Source: Alphaproteobacteria bacterium (GTDB taxonomy: Bacteria > Pseudomonadota > Alphaproteobacteria > MPNO01 > UBA2964). Taken from it: DNA of 64,000 nt. Under the pieces are notes generated by a model that made no database searches, was not told the DNA's origin, and saw only the letters and a list, made by a program, of their open reading frames with translations. The translations under genes and the position numbers were made by a program. Shown in pieces: positions 26,846 to 36,946 of the stretch. The DNA is taken from the NCBI GenBank assembly GCA_012103315.1, contig WLWZ01000001.1, positions 496,001-560,000 of the forward strand, in the 5' to 3' direction. Position 1 is the stretch's first letter. Every line of letters begins with the position of its first letter.

Positions 26846-27391
26846 ATGTCTCCCTCTGATCACCAACATGCGATTAACACACTTTTTTCGACCGATGATA
26901 TTGCAGAGCGTGTCGATGCGCTTGCGCGTGAAATTATCGCTGATGAACCTGGCGACATACTCGTCGTTGTAATTTTGAAAGGCAGTTTCGTCTTCGCGGC
27001 AGATTTGATCAGGGCTCTCGAACGGAATGGTGCTTCAGCGCAGGTCGATTTTGTGACCTTGTCGAGCTATGGGATGGGTACCGAAAGCTCCGGTAAGGTG
27101 AACCTTACGCATGACCTTTCAGAAGATGTGACGGGGCGCGCGGTCTTACTGGTCGATGATATTTTGGAGTCCGGTCGGACCATTGCCTTTGCGGTTGAGA
27201 CAATGCGAGAACGTCGAGCCGCTTCTGTGAAGACCTGCCTCCTTCTTGATAAACCAACTCAGAGAAAAGTTGATATCGAAGCAGACTATGTTGGGTTTAC
27301 CATTGATCCCGAATTTGTTGTTGGCTATGGGCTGGATCTCGCAAAGAGATATCGCGGGCTGCCGTATATCGGGATCGTTCAGAGTGAATGA
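26846..27391 (+). CDS. hpt: Hypoxanthine phosphoribosyltransferase
   Basis: Purine salvage enzyme of 181 residues that converts hypoxanthine or guanine plus PRPP to IMP or GMP. The PRPP motif is AVLLVDDILESGRTIAF (about 96-112). ILKGSFVFAADLIRAL (about 45) and the base-contact segment DYVGFTIDPEFVVGYGLD (about 150) fit the family. Length is standard. A hairpin terminator follows within 16 bases of the stop, separating it from the cpdR-like gene. Confidence 0.94.
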   Translation: MSPSDHQHAINTLFSTDDIAERVDALAREIIADEPGDILVVVILKGSFVFAADLIRALERNGASAQVDFVTLSSYGMGTESSGKVNLTHDLSEDVTGRAVLLVDDILESGRTIAFAVETMRERRAASVKTCLLLDKPTQRKVDIEADYVGFTIDPEFVVGYGLDLAKRYRGLPYIGIVQSE

Positions 27392-27406
27392 GCAATAAAT
27401 CGCCTC

Positions 27407-27431
27407 AAAACCCTGGTTGGCTGGGGTTTTT
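27407..27431 (+). terminator. Hairpin terminator after hpt
   Basis: AAAACCC (27407-27413) pairs with GGGTTTT (27424-27430) over a 10-base loop, with T-rich sequence at the end of the stem. It lies 15 bases beyond the hpt stop. The A/T ends of the stem would serve transcription from either side. Confidence 0.65.
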
Positions 27432-27514
27432 CGAAGAATCGTAAACGATTTCTAAACCATCGTTGTCTATAACCTCTCGAAAACGAGTATGATTTCGTTC
27501 AAGGGAGTTAACTG

Positions 27515-27898
27515 GTGGCGACCATCCTAATTGCCGAAGATGATAAGGCTGTCCGTGAGTTTGTGAGCCGTGCTTTGTCTCAGGACGGTCATGAGGTGAC
27601 GGCAGTTGCGGACGGCCTACAGGCACTCACGGCCCTTGAAAAACAGCCTTACGACATGATGCTCGCCGATATTGTGATGCCACAACTAGATGGCATTGCG
27701 CTCGCTCTTAAAGCGTCAAAGGATTATCCCGATCTTCCGGTTTTGCTAATGACGGGATATGCCGCAGAACGTCAGCGTGCACACAATTTGGATGCGTTGA
27801 TTCATGACGTGATCTCAAAGCCCTTTACCTTGACGGAAATCCGCGAAACGGTCCGCCGGATGACCAATACAGCTGGTCCGGACGAAACAGTTCACTAG
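27515..27898 (+). CDS. cpdR: CpdR-like single-domain response regulator
   Basis: Receiver-only protein of 127 residues. The acidic pocket is AEDDKAV (about 7-13), the phospho-acceptor Asp is in MMLADIVMPQLDG (about 47-59), and the conserved Thr/Lys lie in LLMTGYAAERQRA (about 79) and VISKPFTL (about 103). In Caulobacter CpdR, when unphosphorylated, primes ClpXP for proteolysis of cell-cycle regulators; this sequence has the same arrangement, including the GYAAERQRAHNLDALIHDV segment. The start is GTG, supported by AAGGGAG (about 27501-27507). It is a single gene. Confidence 0.9.
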   Translation: MATILIAEDDKAVREFVSRALSQDGHEVTAVADGLQALTALEKQPYDMMLADIVMPQLDGIALALKASKDYPDLPVLLMTGYAAERQRAHNLDALIHDVISKPFTLTEIRETVRRMTNTAGPDETVH

Positions 27899-27924
27899 AA
27901 AAACGACTCGGTTCGCCAATGCAG

Positions 27925-30405
27925 CTAGAACCGCTGGAGTAACCGCTCAATATAATCGAGTTCAAGCTTGGGCCTAAATCCTTCGCCGGACCTCCGCCGC
28001 AGCTCATCAAGAATCTCGCGTGCCCGCTGGATTGAGCTTGCATCTGGAATAGAGATGTCACCGGTGTCGACATCTTCTCCCATAATCTCCCGTCCCAATG
28101 GATCGCGCCGTGGCTGATTTTGTTGATTGCCGCGGCTTCGGCGTTGACCGCTTTGTCTGGCAAATCTATCCATCATCTGCTGCATTATCCCGCGACCAGC
28201 TCGTCGTAGCGCATCGAGCGCTTGGCTCTGTGACCCAACAGCATCGACCGGACGGCCTCCTTCGAGTGAACGGGTCGCATTGCCCATCGCGCGGTCGGCG
28301 CGATCCAACGCCTGTCCTGGACCTTGCCCTTGACCGGGCTGCTGGCCAGGTCTTCGTCCGGGCATCATGCCACGCAGTTTTTGGAGGGCGTCCCGGATGG
28401 CTTGTTGTTCAGCCGCGCTTGGTGCTCGCCCCTGACGCTGGCCTTGTCGGGACCCTCGAAAAGTGCGTTCCATAAGTTGTTGCTGGCGTTGAATGAGGCG
28501 TTGTAGCTGGCGCAAAGTGCCACCTTGCCGTCCACCCCTTCCACCGCGCTGCCGCATCACTTGCATTGAACGCATGCCTTGGAGCATTTGCTGCAATCGC
28601 GCAAGCAATTCGCGGGCCGCTTGACGGGAGCCGGAGCGCATAAGGTCACGTATTTGATTTAGCATGCGGGCTAGATCTTCAGTCCGAAACATTCGCATGG
28701 TTTTTGGATCGAATTCTGCCGCCTTCTGGCCATTGGGATTGCGGCGCATCTGTTCGCGCATAGCCTGCAGGAATCGTGAGATTGCCCGCCTAAGCTCCCT
28801 CATAAGACGGTCCAATTCTTTGTCGCTGGCACCTTCTGCCAATGCCTTCATAAGTGCATTTTGGATACGCCTTAGATTGCGCTCGGCAACGGACAGGCGG
28901 CCATCTTCAATTCGCAGTGCGGTATCCCAAAGCAGCTCAACGACAGGATCTATTGCTGCGTCAGTCTGGTCATGGATCAGGCGAGAGCGTGATGATGCCA
29001 GTGATAAATACACGACAGAGTCATGATTGAAATTACCGGGCACGGAAGCGATGCCCGCTAGTCCGCGTAGAACGCGACCCCGTAATTCAGGCTGTTCTGA
29101 GAGTTTGCGGCGTTGTTCGATAATGGCCCGGGCAACTGGATGATTGAACACCCGTTCTGGCAAGGTCATTTTAAGTGGTTCTGCGAGGCCTATTTGCTTT
29201 TGGCCGTCGACGGCAATCATTTTGATGATTACAGGGAGTCCCGCCCATTTATGGGGCGCTAGGTCGAGAAAGGTCGTTTCGTTGACCCGCTTTGCACTTA
29301 GGGCCGGTAAGGGTAGATCAATTTTGTGGACAGCAAGCCCGGTTACCGCGCCCCTTTCGTAGACACGTCTGATTTCGAGACGCGCCTGTTTTACGCCATA
29401 ATCATCTGTGGCTTTGTAGGAAAGTCGCAAGGTCGCCTGTGGTGTCGGAGCGGGCTTGTCGGAAAAAGTGATCTCAGGTGGGCTGTCGGGTATGACCTTG
29501 ATGTTCATACGAGCAAGCTCGTCATCACCAGATGCAACGATGTGTTCGCCGTCAGCGCTAATCTTGTAAACGATTCTACTATACGCAGAGTCGACTTTTT
29601 TAAACGGAGTTTGTTTATTTACGGTGATGAGCCTTGGATTTGTGTCGCGGGCTCCCTGAATTTGCGCCGTCAAAACACTGCCTGCTGGCACTTCCAAAAT
29701 TTCTTGGCTGGAAACCGTTGCCGGCACATTTTCAGCGTTATTGGTCGCTGGCGATCTTAGTGGAAACAACGGTGGTTTGCCGGTGTATTCGGGTGGTGTG
29801 ATCCATAAATCCAGAGCGAGCTGCGTTGGTTTCGAAATATCGCCAATCGTTGGCACAACGGCACGGGCTAATCGGTCCGCAGGATCTGACCAGCCTGCGG
29901 TTATCGCAATAACGAGTAAAAGTGCGAGGGCTGCGCGAAGAGCCAAAGGGTCTTTTCTGGCCAGCCCTGGTTCGGGCATGCCAACCCGAAGAGATTGAGC
30001 GGCGACGGCCATGCGTTTCTGATGCAGTTGCCATAGATCGGCGCTGTCAGGCGTATCTTTGCCGGAAACGAGCGTGTCTTTAATAGCCGTGAGGGGACGA
30101 TGGTCGAGACCGCTGGCGGTTTCGACGCGGCGCCGCGCAGCCATATTCTGTGGCCAAGAAAATTGTTGGAACGCGCGCCATAGGAGGAAGACGAATACGC
30201 CAGCGAAAGCGATCAGTGCGAGACCGTGTACCCAGCCATTTATCGCCGGGAAAACGTCGAGTAGCGCCAGTGAACAAAAGACTGCTGCAACAGCTACCGG
30301 TGGCCAGGTGATTGGCCATAACCGTTCCCATGCTAGCGCCAAACGGGCTAGTGTAAGTTTGGCACCGAATCGGGTGCCGGACTCTTTGGGTTCGCTTCGT
30401 TTCAT
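27925..30405 (-). CDS. TIGR02302/DUF4175-type large membrane protein
   Basis: Protein of 826 residues. Two N-terminal transmembrane helices (about 33-52 and 58-78) and one near 155-172 precede a long region with two beta-rich domains (about 190-430). The second half is helical and very rich in Arg, Gln, Met and Gly: LRQLQRLIQRQQQLMERTFR and RRPGQQPGQGQGPGQ fall near 620-700. The layout matches the alphaproteobacterial TIGR02302 family (DUF4175), whose function is unknown. It begins 65 bases after lysA on the same strand. The Q/R-rich tail probably forms extended coiled or disordered structure. Confidence 0.85.
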   Translation of the reverse strand: MKRSEPKESGTRFGAKLTLARLALAWERLWPITWPPVAVAAVFCSLALLDVFPAINGWVHGLALIAFAGVFVFLLWRAFQQFSWPQNMAARRRVETASGLDHRPLTAIKDTLVSGKDTPDSADLWQLHQKRMAVAAQSLRVGMPEPGLARKDPLALRAALALLLVIAITAGWSDPADRLARAVVPTIGDISKPTQLALDLWITPPEYTGKPPLFPLRSPATNNAENVPATVSSQEILEVPAGSVLTAQIQGARDTNPRLITVNKQTPFKKVDSAYSRIVYKISADGEHIVASGDDELARMNIKVIPDSPPEITFSDKPAPTPQATLRLSYKATDDYGVKQARLEIRRVYERGAVTGLAVHKIDLPLPALSAKRVNETTFLDLAPHKWAGLPVIIKMIAVDGQKQIGLAEPLKMTLPERVFNHPVARAIIEQRRKLSEQPELRGRVLRGLAGIASVPGNFNHDSVVYLSLASSRSRLIHDQTDAAIDPVVELLWDTALRIEDGRLSVAERNLRRIQNALMKALAEGASDKELDRLMRELRRAISRFLQAMREQMRRNPNGQKAAEFDPKTMRMFRTEDLARMLNQIRDLMRSGSRQAARELLARLQQMLQGMRSMQVMRQRGGRGGRQGGTLRQLQRLIQRQQQLMERTFRGSRQGQRQGRAPSAAEQQAIRDALQKLRGMMPGRRPGQQPGQGQGPGQALDRADRAMGNATRSLEGGRPVDAVGSQSQALDALRRAGRGIMQQMMDRFARQSGQRRSRGNQQNQPRRDPLGREIMGEDVDTGDISIPDASSIQRAREILDELRRRSGEGFRPKLELDYIERLLQRF

Positions 30406-30470
30406 GCGTCGTCCATCAATAGTCCGACCTGAGTTCAGGTGGCTTCGTGAGGGGACTTATTTACGAAGTT

Positions 30471-31727
30471 TCACAGCCAATTGGGCATCCGGTCAAGCGA
30501 CAAAAGCTCGTCGAAACTTGGGCGGGGCCGAATTACGCTAAATTCTGCGTGATTAACCATGATTTCGGGGATAGGTAAGCGCGTATTGTAGCTTGATGCC
30601 ATAACCGCGCCATAGGCACCGGCGGAATTCAAATAAAGTAGGTCATTTTCCGCAAGTGCCGGTAATCGGACTTTACTGGCTAAAATATCACCGGTTTCAC
30701 ATACCGGACCGACGATCTCTGCTTCCTGCAGCTCGCCACCGTTATTCTCATTTACGGGTGCCGCTACATGGATGGCGTCATAAAGCGTTGGCCGGATAAA
30801 ATCATTCATTGCAGCGTCAACGACGACGAAGCGTTTGGTTGTGGTTTCCTTTACCTGAATGACTGAAGTGACAAGAATGCCGGCATTACCAACTAAAACG
30901 CGCCCAGGTTCGAATGTCAGCTCGACACCAAGATCGCCAACAGTTTCGGCGACCACTGCGGCATAATCATCGGGTTCGGGTGGGATCTCGCCATCATAAA
31001 CGATACCGAGACCACCGCCTAAATCGAGCTGGGTAACAACGTGTCCAGCCGCACGTAGAGTTTCAACCATTCGGGCAACCCTTGTGAAGGCTTCACGAAA
31101 CGGGTCGAGCGTTGTCAGCTGCGATCCAATATGCACGGCAAGACCAACTGGCTCGATGCCCGGCATAGCAGCGGCGCGTCGAAAGAGTTCGGGGGCGAGA
31201 TCGATATCAACCCCGAACTTGTCTTCTTTGCGACCGGTAGAAATTTTTTCATGGGTCTGAGCGTCGACGTCAGGATTTACCCGAAAGACAACGGTTGCCG
31301 TTTGTCCCAGATCGATAGCGACCTCGTTGAGCACGTCAAGTTCACCGACCGATTCAACGTTGAACTGACCGATACCTGCCTCAATTGCGAACCGCATTTC
31401 GGTTCGGGTTTTACCAACGCCAGAAAAGACAATGTTTGATCCGGGAACCCCGGCAGCGAGTGCCCGACGGGCTTCTCCTTCGCTGACGACGTCAGCGCCG
31501 GCGCCCAACTTGGCAAGGGTTCGAATTACCGCTTGATTGGAGTTCGCCTTTACCGCATAGCAAATCCTGCCTTGAACGTGTTCCAGTGCGTTGGCCATGG
31601 CTTCATAGTGACGGGTCAGGGTTGCGGTTGAATAGCAGTAGAATGGTGTTCCAACGTCGGCCGCAATTTCGGCGATGGCGACGTCCTCAGCGAACAGTCT
31701 GCCATCGCGATACTCAAAGTGGTTCAT
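30471..31727 (-). CDS. lysA: Diaminopimelate decarboxylase
   Basis: PLP enzyme of 418 residues that makes lysine from meso-diaminopimelate. The PLP-lysine segment is ICYAVKANSNQAVIRTL (about 54-70); HIGSQLTTLDPF (about 195), GGGLGIVYDG (about 235), EPGRVLVGNAG (about 275) and the CETGDILA substrate Cys (about 345) are all present. Its ATG overlaps the stop of the small lipoprotein gene by 4 bases, so argH-lptM-lysA is translationally coupled. Confidence 0.95.
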   Translation of the reverse strand: MNHFEYRDGRLFAEDVAIAEIAADVGTPFYCYSTATLTRHYEAMANALEHVQGRICYAVKANSNQAVIRTLAKLGAGADVVSEGEARRALAAGVPGSNIVFSGVGKTRTEMRFAIEAGIGQFNVESVGELDVLNEVAIDLGQTATVVFRVNPDVDAQTHEKISTGRKEDKFGVDIDLAPELFRRAAAMPGIEPVGLAVHIGSQLTTLDPFREAFTRVARMVETLRAAGHVVTQLDLGGGLGIVYDGEIPPEPDDYAAVVAETVGDLGVELTFEPGRVLVGNAGILVTSVIQVKETTTKRFVVVDAAMNDFIRPTLYDAIHVAAPVNENNGGELQEAEIVGPVCETGDILASKVRLPALAENDLLYLNSAGAYGAVMASSYNTRLPIPEIMVNHAEFSVIRPRPSFDELLSLDRMPNWL

Positions 31728-31858
31728 CGCGGGTAATTCCTGGGAAAATCACTCTTTTTTGTACCGGGTGGCTGTTCGAGATCACCTTTTTTCCCACAGG
31801 CGGAAAGCGGTGCTGCTAAAGCACAAACTAAAATCATTAGGGCTAAAATGCGCGTCAC
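31724..31858 (-). CDS. lptM: Small LptM-like lipoprotein
   Basis: A 44-residue lipoprotein precursor, starting [20 protein letters not shown] and continuing [11 protein letters not shown]. The lipobox is LSAC (about 18-21), and CGKKGDLxxPP after the lipidated Cys is the hallmark of the LptM/YifL family, which assists maturation of the LptD lipopolysaccharide translocon in enterobacteria. The GTG start overlaps the argH stop by 4 bases (GTGA) and the TGA overlaps the lysA ATG by 4 bases. Placement next to lysA is conserved in many proteobacteria. Confidence 0.9.
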   Translation of the reverse strand: MTRILALMILVCALAAPLSACGKKGDLEQPPGTKKSDFPRNYPR

Positions 31859-33312
31859 AGAAACCTCTCGCGGGCGCTCTTTACCTGCGCCAGAACGTTT
31901 TCCGGTGCCGTGCCACCATAGCTCGTCCGGCTGGCAACGGATTCTGCCACACCCAGAACAGAAAATACATCTTCGGTGATCTGATCTTCCACAGCTTGCA
32001 TTTCTTCGAGTGTTAGTTCGTTGAGATCGCGTCCTGATTTTTCGGCGATGCTCACCAGCTCACCGGTAACATGGTGGGCATTCCGAAAAGGAAGTCCGGG
32101 CACTCTGACCAGCCAATCGGCAAGGTCTGTTGCTGTTGTAAAGCCCTCGCCAGCAGCAATTTTTAAACGATCAATATTGAATTCTATGTCATTAATCATG
32201 CCGGTCATTGCCGCGACGCAAACGCCGAGCGACTCCGCGGCATCAAAGACAGGTTCTTTATCTTCCTGCATGTCCTTTGAATAGGCCAGCGGCAGGCCTT
32301 TCATAACTGTTATAAGCCCGATCAAGGAGCCAATGATTCTTCCGCTTTTGCCGCGCACGAGTTCTGCAGCGTCCGGATTACGTTTTTGTGGCATGATCGA
32401 GCTGCCGGTCGTGAAGGCATCACTGAGCTTGGCAAATGAAAATTGAGCTGAACACCAGACAACAATTTCTTCGCCGAGCCGTGATAAGTGCAAGGCGGTG
32501 ATCGACGCCGCGGATAGAAATTCGAGCGCAAAGTCCCGATCTGAAACAGCGTCGAGCGAATTGGCCGTCGGCCGGTCGAATCCCAGCGCATCGGCGGTCT
32601 GTTCCCGATCAATGGGAAAAGATGTCCCAGCTAAGGCGGCACTGCCAAGCGGACTTTCGTTGAGCCGAGCCCGCGCATCCCGAAACCGCCCCCGATCTCG
32701 ACCAAGCATCTCGACATAAGCCAGGAGATGATGTCCGGCGGTAACCGGCTGTGCAGCTTGTAAATGGGTAAAGCCCGGCATAACGGTTGCTGCGTTTTTC
32801 TCGGCTTGCTCGATTAAAGAAACTTGCAGGGCTTTTAAGCCATCATCGACAGCATCCATGGTATCGCGGACCCAGAGCTTAAAGTCCGTCGCGACCTGAT
32901 CATTGCGCGACCGCGCCGTGTGAAGTCGACCGGCATTTTCACCAATAATTTCAGTTAGCCGTCCTTCGATATTGAGGTGAATGTCTTCAAGAGAATTTTT
33001 GAACTCGAATTGACCCTGTTCGATTTCTTCCCGAATTTTACCCAACCCGTCGATAATCTGGTCACCGGCGTCAGCATCAAGAATTCCTTGATTGACCAAC
33101 ATCTTGCAATGGGCGATTGAGCCTACAATATCCTGGGCATAGAGATTCTGATCGAAGCCGATAGAGACATTGATGGCTTCCATCAAACTATCTGGCGCCT
33201 GGCTAAACCGGCCACCCCACATTGCGTTCGCGTCATTTTGACTTTCCCGCTCAGGGGTGTCCGTGGCAGGGTCGGCCTGCGTGTCAGATGTCGGTGTACT
33301 CTTCGCGCTCAT
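31855..33312 (-). CDS. argH: Argininosuccinate lyase
   Basis: Fumarase/aspartase superfamily enzyme of 485 residues that splits argininosuccinate into arginine and fumarate. The signature [18 protein letters not shown] (about 301-318) contains the catalytic Ser. [17 protein letters not shown] (about 130) and [13 protein letters not shown] (about 185) are other family blocks. The first ~30 residues (Thr/Asp/Ser-rich) form a poorly conserved extension before [11 protein letters not shown], so the true start may be later. It is the first gene of argH-lptM-lysA and divergent from tlpA. Confidence 0.95.
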   Translation of the reverse strand: MSAKSTPTSDTQADPATDTPERESQNDANAMWGGRFSQAPDSLMEAINVSIGFDQNLYAQDIVGSIAHCKMLVNQGILDADAGDQIIDGLGKIREEIEQGQFEFKNSLEDIHLNIEGRLTEIIGENAGRLHTARSRNDQVATDFKLWVRDTMDAVDDGLKALQVSLIEQAEKNAATVMPGFTHLQAAQPVTAGHHLLAYVEMLGRDRGRFRDARARLNESPLGSAALAGTSFPIDREQTADALGFDRPTANSLDAVSDRDFALEFLSAASITALHLSRLGEEIVVWCSAQFSFAKLSDAFTTGSSIMPQKRNPDAAELVRGKSGRIIGSLIGLITVMKGLPLAYSKDMQEDKEPVFDAAESLGVCVAAMTGMINDIEFNIDRLKIAAGEGFTTATDLADWLVRVPGLPFRNAHHVTGELVSIAEKSGRDLNELTLEEMQAVEDQITEDVFSVLGVAESVASRTSYGGTAPENVLAQVKSARERFL

Positions 33313-33343
33313 CGTTCGGTCTCAATCCGGTTTAAGAGGTAAA

Positions 33344-33943
33344 ATGCGTAAAACCGTTCTCGTTTCCATAGCTCTAATTGCAGTCCTTAGTACTATGGGC
33401 ACCGCCATGTGGGGGGTTTTTGCTCATAAATCAAGCGAAAACCAGGCCGTTGCCGCTACAGTAGCACCACCTTTAACAGGCTGGATGCAAAATTTTACCC
33501 CGGCTGATCCGGTGGGGCCAGCACCGAAGCTAGAAGTCCTCAAGAAAGACGGCAAAGTTTTGTCGCTCGACAAATTTCGGGGCAAGCTGGTGTTGGTCAA
33601 TTTCTGGGCGACTTGGTGCGCTCCCTGTATTCGCGAAATGCCATCTCTTGCAACACTGCAAAAGAAACGAGGCGGTAAAGATTTTACGGTCATTGCCTTG
33701 TCACAGGATTTTCGTGAATGGGCGGCGGTTGATCCCTTTTTAGAAAAGCACAAGCTGGAGGGATTGCCGATCTATGTGGATCGGAAATCAGTGACGGGGA
33801 GAAAACTTAAAGTTATTGGGCTCCCGACATCGGTTCTGTTATCGCGGGACGGAAAGGTACTGGGTCAGCTCAAGGGAATAGCTGAATGGGATTCGCCGGA
33901 AGCGTTGGCCCTAATCGATTACTATCGAAATTTGGCGAAGTAG
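33344..33943 (+). CDS. TlpA-family thiol:disulfide oxidoreductase
   Basis: Exported or membrane-anchored thioredoxin-like protein of 199 residues. An N-terminal hydrophobic segment (about 4-27, VLVSIALIAVLSTMGTAMWGV) is followed by a thioredoxin fold with the redox motif WATWCAPCIREMPSL (about 88-102) and the cis-Pro region GLPTSVLLSRDGKV (about 163). TlpA-like proteins reduce periplasmic disulfides, often for cytochrome c or oxidase assembly. The start at 33344 has AAGAGG upstream (about 33334-33339); the frame is open further up into argH but lacks a credible start. Divergence from argH-lysA is a common alphaproteobacterial arrangement. Confidence 0.9.
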   Translation: MRKTVLVSIALIAVLSTMGTAMWGVFAHKSSENQAVAATVAPPLTGWMQNFTPADPVGPAPKLEVLKKDGKVLSLDKFRGKLVLVNFWATWCAPCIREMPSLATLQKKRGGKDFTVIALSQDFREWAAVDPFLEKHKLEGLPIYVDRKSVTGRKLKVIGLPTSVLLSRDGKVLGQLKGIAEWDSPEALALIDYYRNLAK

Positions 33944-34831
33944 CTAGCGGGTCGGTACGGGTTTGTCGCCGGTATAATCGTAGAACCCGCGGCCAGATTT
34001 ACGGCCAAGCCAACCAGCCTCGACATATTTCACCAAGAGCGGGCAGGGACGGTATTTACTATCGGCGAATCCGTCATACAGGACTTGCATGATTGCCAGG
34101 CAGGTATCGAGACCAACAAAGTCCGCGAGTTCAAGCGGCCCCATAGGCTGGTTGGCGCCGAGCTTCATAGCCCCGTCAATATCGGTAACACCGCCGACGC
34201 CTTCCTGAAGCACATAAATCGCCTCGTTCATCATCGGTACGAGAATCCGATTGACGATAAAGGCCGGGAAGTCTTCAGAAGTTATCGATGTTTTTCCAAG
34301 CTTGGCGACAACATCGTTAACGGCGTTATAGGTAGCGTCATCAGTCGCAATGCCTTTGATCAACTCAACGAGCTTCATGACGGGCACGGGATTCATGAAA
34401 TGCATGCCTATAAAAAGCTCTGGCCGGTCAGTTGCTGCTGCCAAACGCGTAATTGAAATCGACGATGTGTTGGTCGCGAGGGTCGCGTCCTCACGTAAAG
34501 CGGGAATCAATTTCTCGAAGATGGCTTTCTTGATCTCTTCGTTCTCAGTCGCGGCTTCGATAACCAGATCACAATCGCCAAAGGCGACGTAATCGGTGGT
34601 TGTCGCAATGTTTGAGATCGCGGTGTCTAGGTCGTCCTGGGTGAGCCGTTCTTTGTCGACAAGCCGTTGCAACCGACTACTTATTCCGGTCACGGCCTTT
34701 TCTAAAAACTCTTCAGAGATATCGGCCAGGCTAACAGCATAACCGGTTTGTGCGCAGACCTGGGCGATACCGCTGCCCATCTGCCCGGCACCGACGATAC
34801 CGATTTTCCGGATTTCGACGGGTTCTGCCAT
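33944..34831 (-). CDS. 3-hydroxybutyryl-CoA dehydrogenase
   Basis: NAD-dependent dehydrogenase of 295 residues oxidising L-3-hydroxyacyl-CoA, probably the four-carbon substrate. The Rossmann motif is GIVGAGQMGSGIAQVCAQTG (about 12-31). The catalytic His is in GMHFMNPVPVMKLVELI (about 141-157), and the C-terminal domain holds NRILVPMMNEAIY (about 190) and MKLGANQPMGPLELADFVGLD, read across about 222-242. It ends directly against the tlpA stop (convergent). It lies downstream of etfB-etfA on the same strand with a 33-base gap, a common beta-oxidation/electron-transfer grouping. Confidence 0.94.
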   Translation of the reverse strand: MAEPVEIRKIGIVGAGQMGSGIAQVCAQTGYAVSLADISEEFLEKAVTGISSRLQRLVDKERLTQDDLDTAISNIATTTDYVAFGDCDLVIEAATENEEIKKAIFEKLIPALREDATLATNTSSISITRLAAATDRPELFIGMHFMNPVPVMKLVELIKGIATDDATYNAVNDVVAKLGKTSITSEDFPAFIVNRILVPMMNEAIYVLQEGVGGVTDIDGAMKLGANQPMGPLELADFVGLDTCLAIMQVLYDGFADSKYRPCPLLVKYVEAGWLGRKSGRGFYDYTGDKPVPTR

Positions 34832-34864
34832 ATTACAACTTCCCTATCTTGCCGTTGCTGGACG

Positions 34865-35818
34865 TCACCGAGGCTTTATACCTTGCTTGTCGAGCTCAGC
34901 CGCCAGGGCAGGCATTTCCTCAAACAAATCGCCAACAAGACCATAATCTGCGACCGAGAAAATTGGGGCTTCTTCGTCCTTGTTGATCGCGACGATGACC
35001 TTGCTGTCCTTCATGCCAGCGAGATGCTGGATCGCTCCAGAAATGCCTATGGCCATATATAGCTCTGGTGCAACGATCTTACCGGTTTGGCCAACTTGAT
35101 AGTCATTGGGGACATACCCGGCATCGACAGCGGCCCGGGACGCACCGACGCCTGCACCAATTTTGTCAGCGACGGTTTCAACCAAATGGAAATTATCACC
35201 AGATTGCATGCCGCGACCGCCGGAAACGACGATGCGAGCGGACGTAAGTTCAGGGCGTTCAGAGCGTGTGAGTTCCTGACCAACGAATGAAGACAGACCA
35301 GGGTCATCGCTGGCATCGGCTGTTTCAACTGGCGCGTTGCCACCGAGCTCTGCCTTATCAAAGGCGGTCCCACGTACCGTGATTACCAACTTTTCTTCGC
35401 TTGCCTGAACAGTTGCTAAAGCATTCCCGGCATAGATCGGGCGAACAAATGTGTCAGGCGACTTTACTTCCATAATGTCGGAAACCTGAACGATGTCGAG
35501 CAGGGCCGCGACACGTGGTGCGATATTCTTACCATGTGTGGTGTGCGACAAAACGATGTGGCTGTAATCGCCCGCGAGGCTTACGACCAGCGCGGCGAAC
35601 GGTTCGGCGAGTGCATTGGCGTAGACCGCGTTATCAACCATGCGGACTTTGCTGATGCCAGATATTGCAGCAGCGCCGTCGGCAGCAGCCTGACAGTTTT
35701 CGCCTGCAACGAGTATCTCAACATCTCCAGCACCTAACGCAGCGGCAGCGGTTACGGTGTTAAGCGTTGCGCCCTTGATTTCCTGATTGTCATGTTCAGC
35801 AACTACGAGGACAGCCAT
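34865..35818 (-). CDS. etfA: Electron transfer flavoprotein subunit alpha
   Basis: FAD-binding subunit of 317 residues that passes electrons from acyl-CoA and other dehydrogenases to ETF:quinone oxidoreductase. The C-terminal FAD domain carries [14 protein letters not shown] (about 200), [20 protein letters not shown] (about 228-247) and [20 protein letters not shown] (about 272-291), all signatures. The N-terminal half has [18 protein letters not shown]. Its ATG overlaps the etfB stop by one base, so the subunits are translated together. Confidence 0.96.
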   Translation of the reverse strand: MAVLVVAEHDNQEIKGATLNTVTAAAALGAGDVEILVAGENCQAAADGAAAISGISKVRMVDNAVYANALAEPFAALVVSLAGDYSHIVLSHTTHGKNIAPRVAALLDIVQVSDIMEVKSPDTFVRPIYAGNALATVQASEEKLVITVRGTAFDKAELGGNAPVETADASDDPGLSSFVGQELTRSERPELTSARIVVSGGRGMQSGDNFHLVETVADKIGAGVGASRAAVDAGYVPNDYQVGQTGKIVAPELYMAIGISGAIQHLAGMKDSKVIVAINKDEEAPIFSVADYGLVGDLFEEMPALAAELDKQGIKPR

Positions 35819-36567
35819 CAGATTACTCCTGCTTCGTTCTTAAGTTTGTCGACCAGCTCCGCAACATCAGCGACTTTGCCGCCCCCTTGGCGTGGTGGCG
35901 GCTCATCAACACGTAATGTTTTTAGGCGTGGCGTTGCATCCACACCGAGATCTTCTGGTGAGTACTCGTCGATCTGCTTTTTCTTGGCCTTCATGATGTT
36001 GGGCAGCGACGCATAGCGTGGCTCGTTCAGCCGCAAATCCGTTGTCACAACAATCGGCATTGAAAGGGATACAGTCTCAAGCCCGCCATCAACCTCTCGG
36101 GTGACTTCAGCTTTGCCATCGGCGACATCGACTTTCGAGGCAAAGGTGCCTTGGGCCCAGCCCATCAGAGCTGCGAGCATCTGACCAGTTTGGCTGCAAT
36201 CATCGTCGATGGCCTGCTTGCCAACAATCACCATGTCGGGACTTTCTTTCTCGCAGACCGCTTTCATAAGCTTCGCGACAGCCAAAGGCTGCAGCTCTTC
36301 GTCAGTTTTGACGTGAATGCCGCGATCAGCGCCCATAGCAAGGGCGGTTCTGATCGTTTCCGTGCATTTCGCTTCACCGAGCGAGATGGCGATGACTTCG
36401 GAAGCGGTGCCTGCTTCCAGCAGGCGAACGGCTTCTTCAACAGCAATTTCATCGAAAGGGTTCATCGACATTTTGACGTTGGCAAGTTCAACGCCAGTAT
36501 TGTCCCCCTTCACACGTACTTTAACGTTGTAATCAATGACCTGTTTTACGGCGACGAGAATTTTCAT
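35818..36567 (-). CDS. etfB: Electron transfer flavoprotein subunit beta
   Basis: AMP-binding subunit of 249 residues. It starts [20 protein letters not shown] and has [15 protein letters not shown] (about 36) and [19 protein letters not shown] (about 120), the family signature. [20 protein letters not shown] (about 184-203) is the conserved block before the C-terminal arm. The ATG at 36567 is used rather than a TTG two codons upstream. It leads the etfB-etfA-hbd set. The 130-base gap behind it to the HIG1-like gene holds no gene. Confidence 0.95.
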   Translation of the reverse strand: MKILVAVKQVIDYNVKVRVKGDNTGVELANVKMSMNPFDEIAVEEAVRLLEAGTASEVIAISLGEAKCTETIRTALAMGADRGIHVKTDEELQPLAVAKLMKAVCEKESPDMVIVGKQAIDDDCSQTGQMLAALMGWAQGTFASKVDVADGKAEVTREVDGGLETVSLSMPIVVTTDLRLNEPRYASLPNIMKAKKKQIDEYSPEDLGVDATPRLKTLRVDEPPPRQGGGKVADVAELVDKLKNEAGVI

Positions 36568-36697
36568 GATCAATCCGGATGTTTGACAAGAAATACAGCG
36601 CTACAGACCAGCCGTAGACGCCAATATTCATATGTATACGAACAAAGTCAGGCGGGATCAATATGTGGCGTTTAAGAAGCGGTTTCCCGCCAAATTC

Positions 36698-36895
36698 TCA
36701 GTTTCGGCCAATTAAAAACGCGATGGCAACCAATGCTATCGCGACAGCCTGAAAAAGGATCCGATAGCGCATCAGGATGTTGGAGCGCTTTGCGCTCGCC
36801 TTGCCGGGGCGCAACATGCCCAAGACTCCGGTAGCCATAACCAGAAAGGTCAGTGCCATCGCGATAATGATTAACCAAGGAAATGATTGTTGCAT
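36698..36895 (-). CDS. Twin-transmembrane HIG1-like small protein
   Basis: Membrane protein of 65 residues with two hydrophobic helices (about 6-27 and 47-63) joined by a basic loop containing KRSNILMRYRILFQAVAIAL. The MRYR-x-x-FQ turn between helices is characteristic of the alphaproteobacterial twin-transmembrane/HIG1-like family; eukaryotic HIG1 proteins associate with respiratory supercomplexes. The gene sits just upstream of etfB-etfA on the same strand, as I recall from other alphaproteobacteria. A 7-bp inverted pair (36651-36657 with 36685-36691) lies beyond and partly over its region and could aid termination. Confidence 0.75.
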   Translation of the reverse strand: MQQSFPWLIIIAMALTFLVMATGVLGMLRPGKASAKRSNILMRYRILFQAVAIALVAIAFLIGRN

Positions 36896-36946
36896 GACCT
36901 GATTATAGTTTGTTCTTCGGGTAAAGGACAGTAATCGCAGGTGCCG

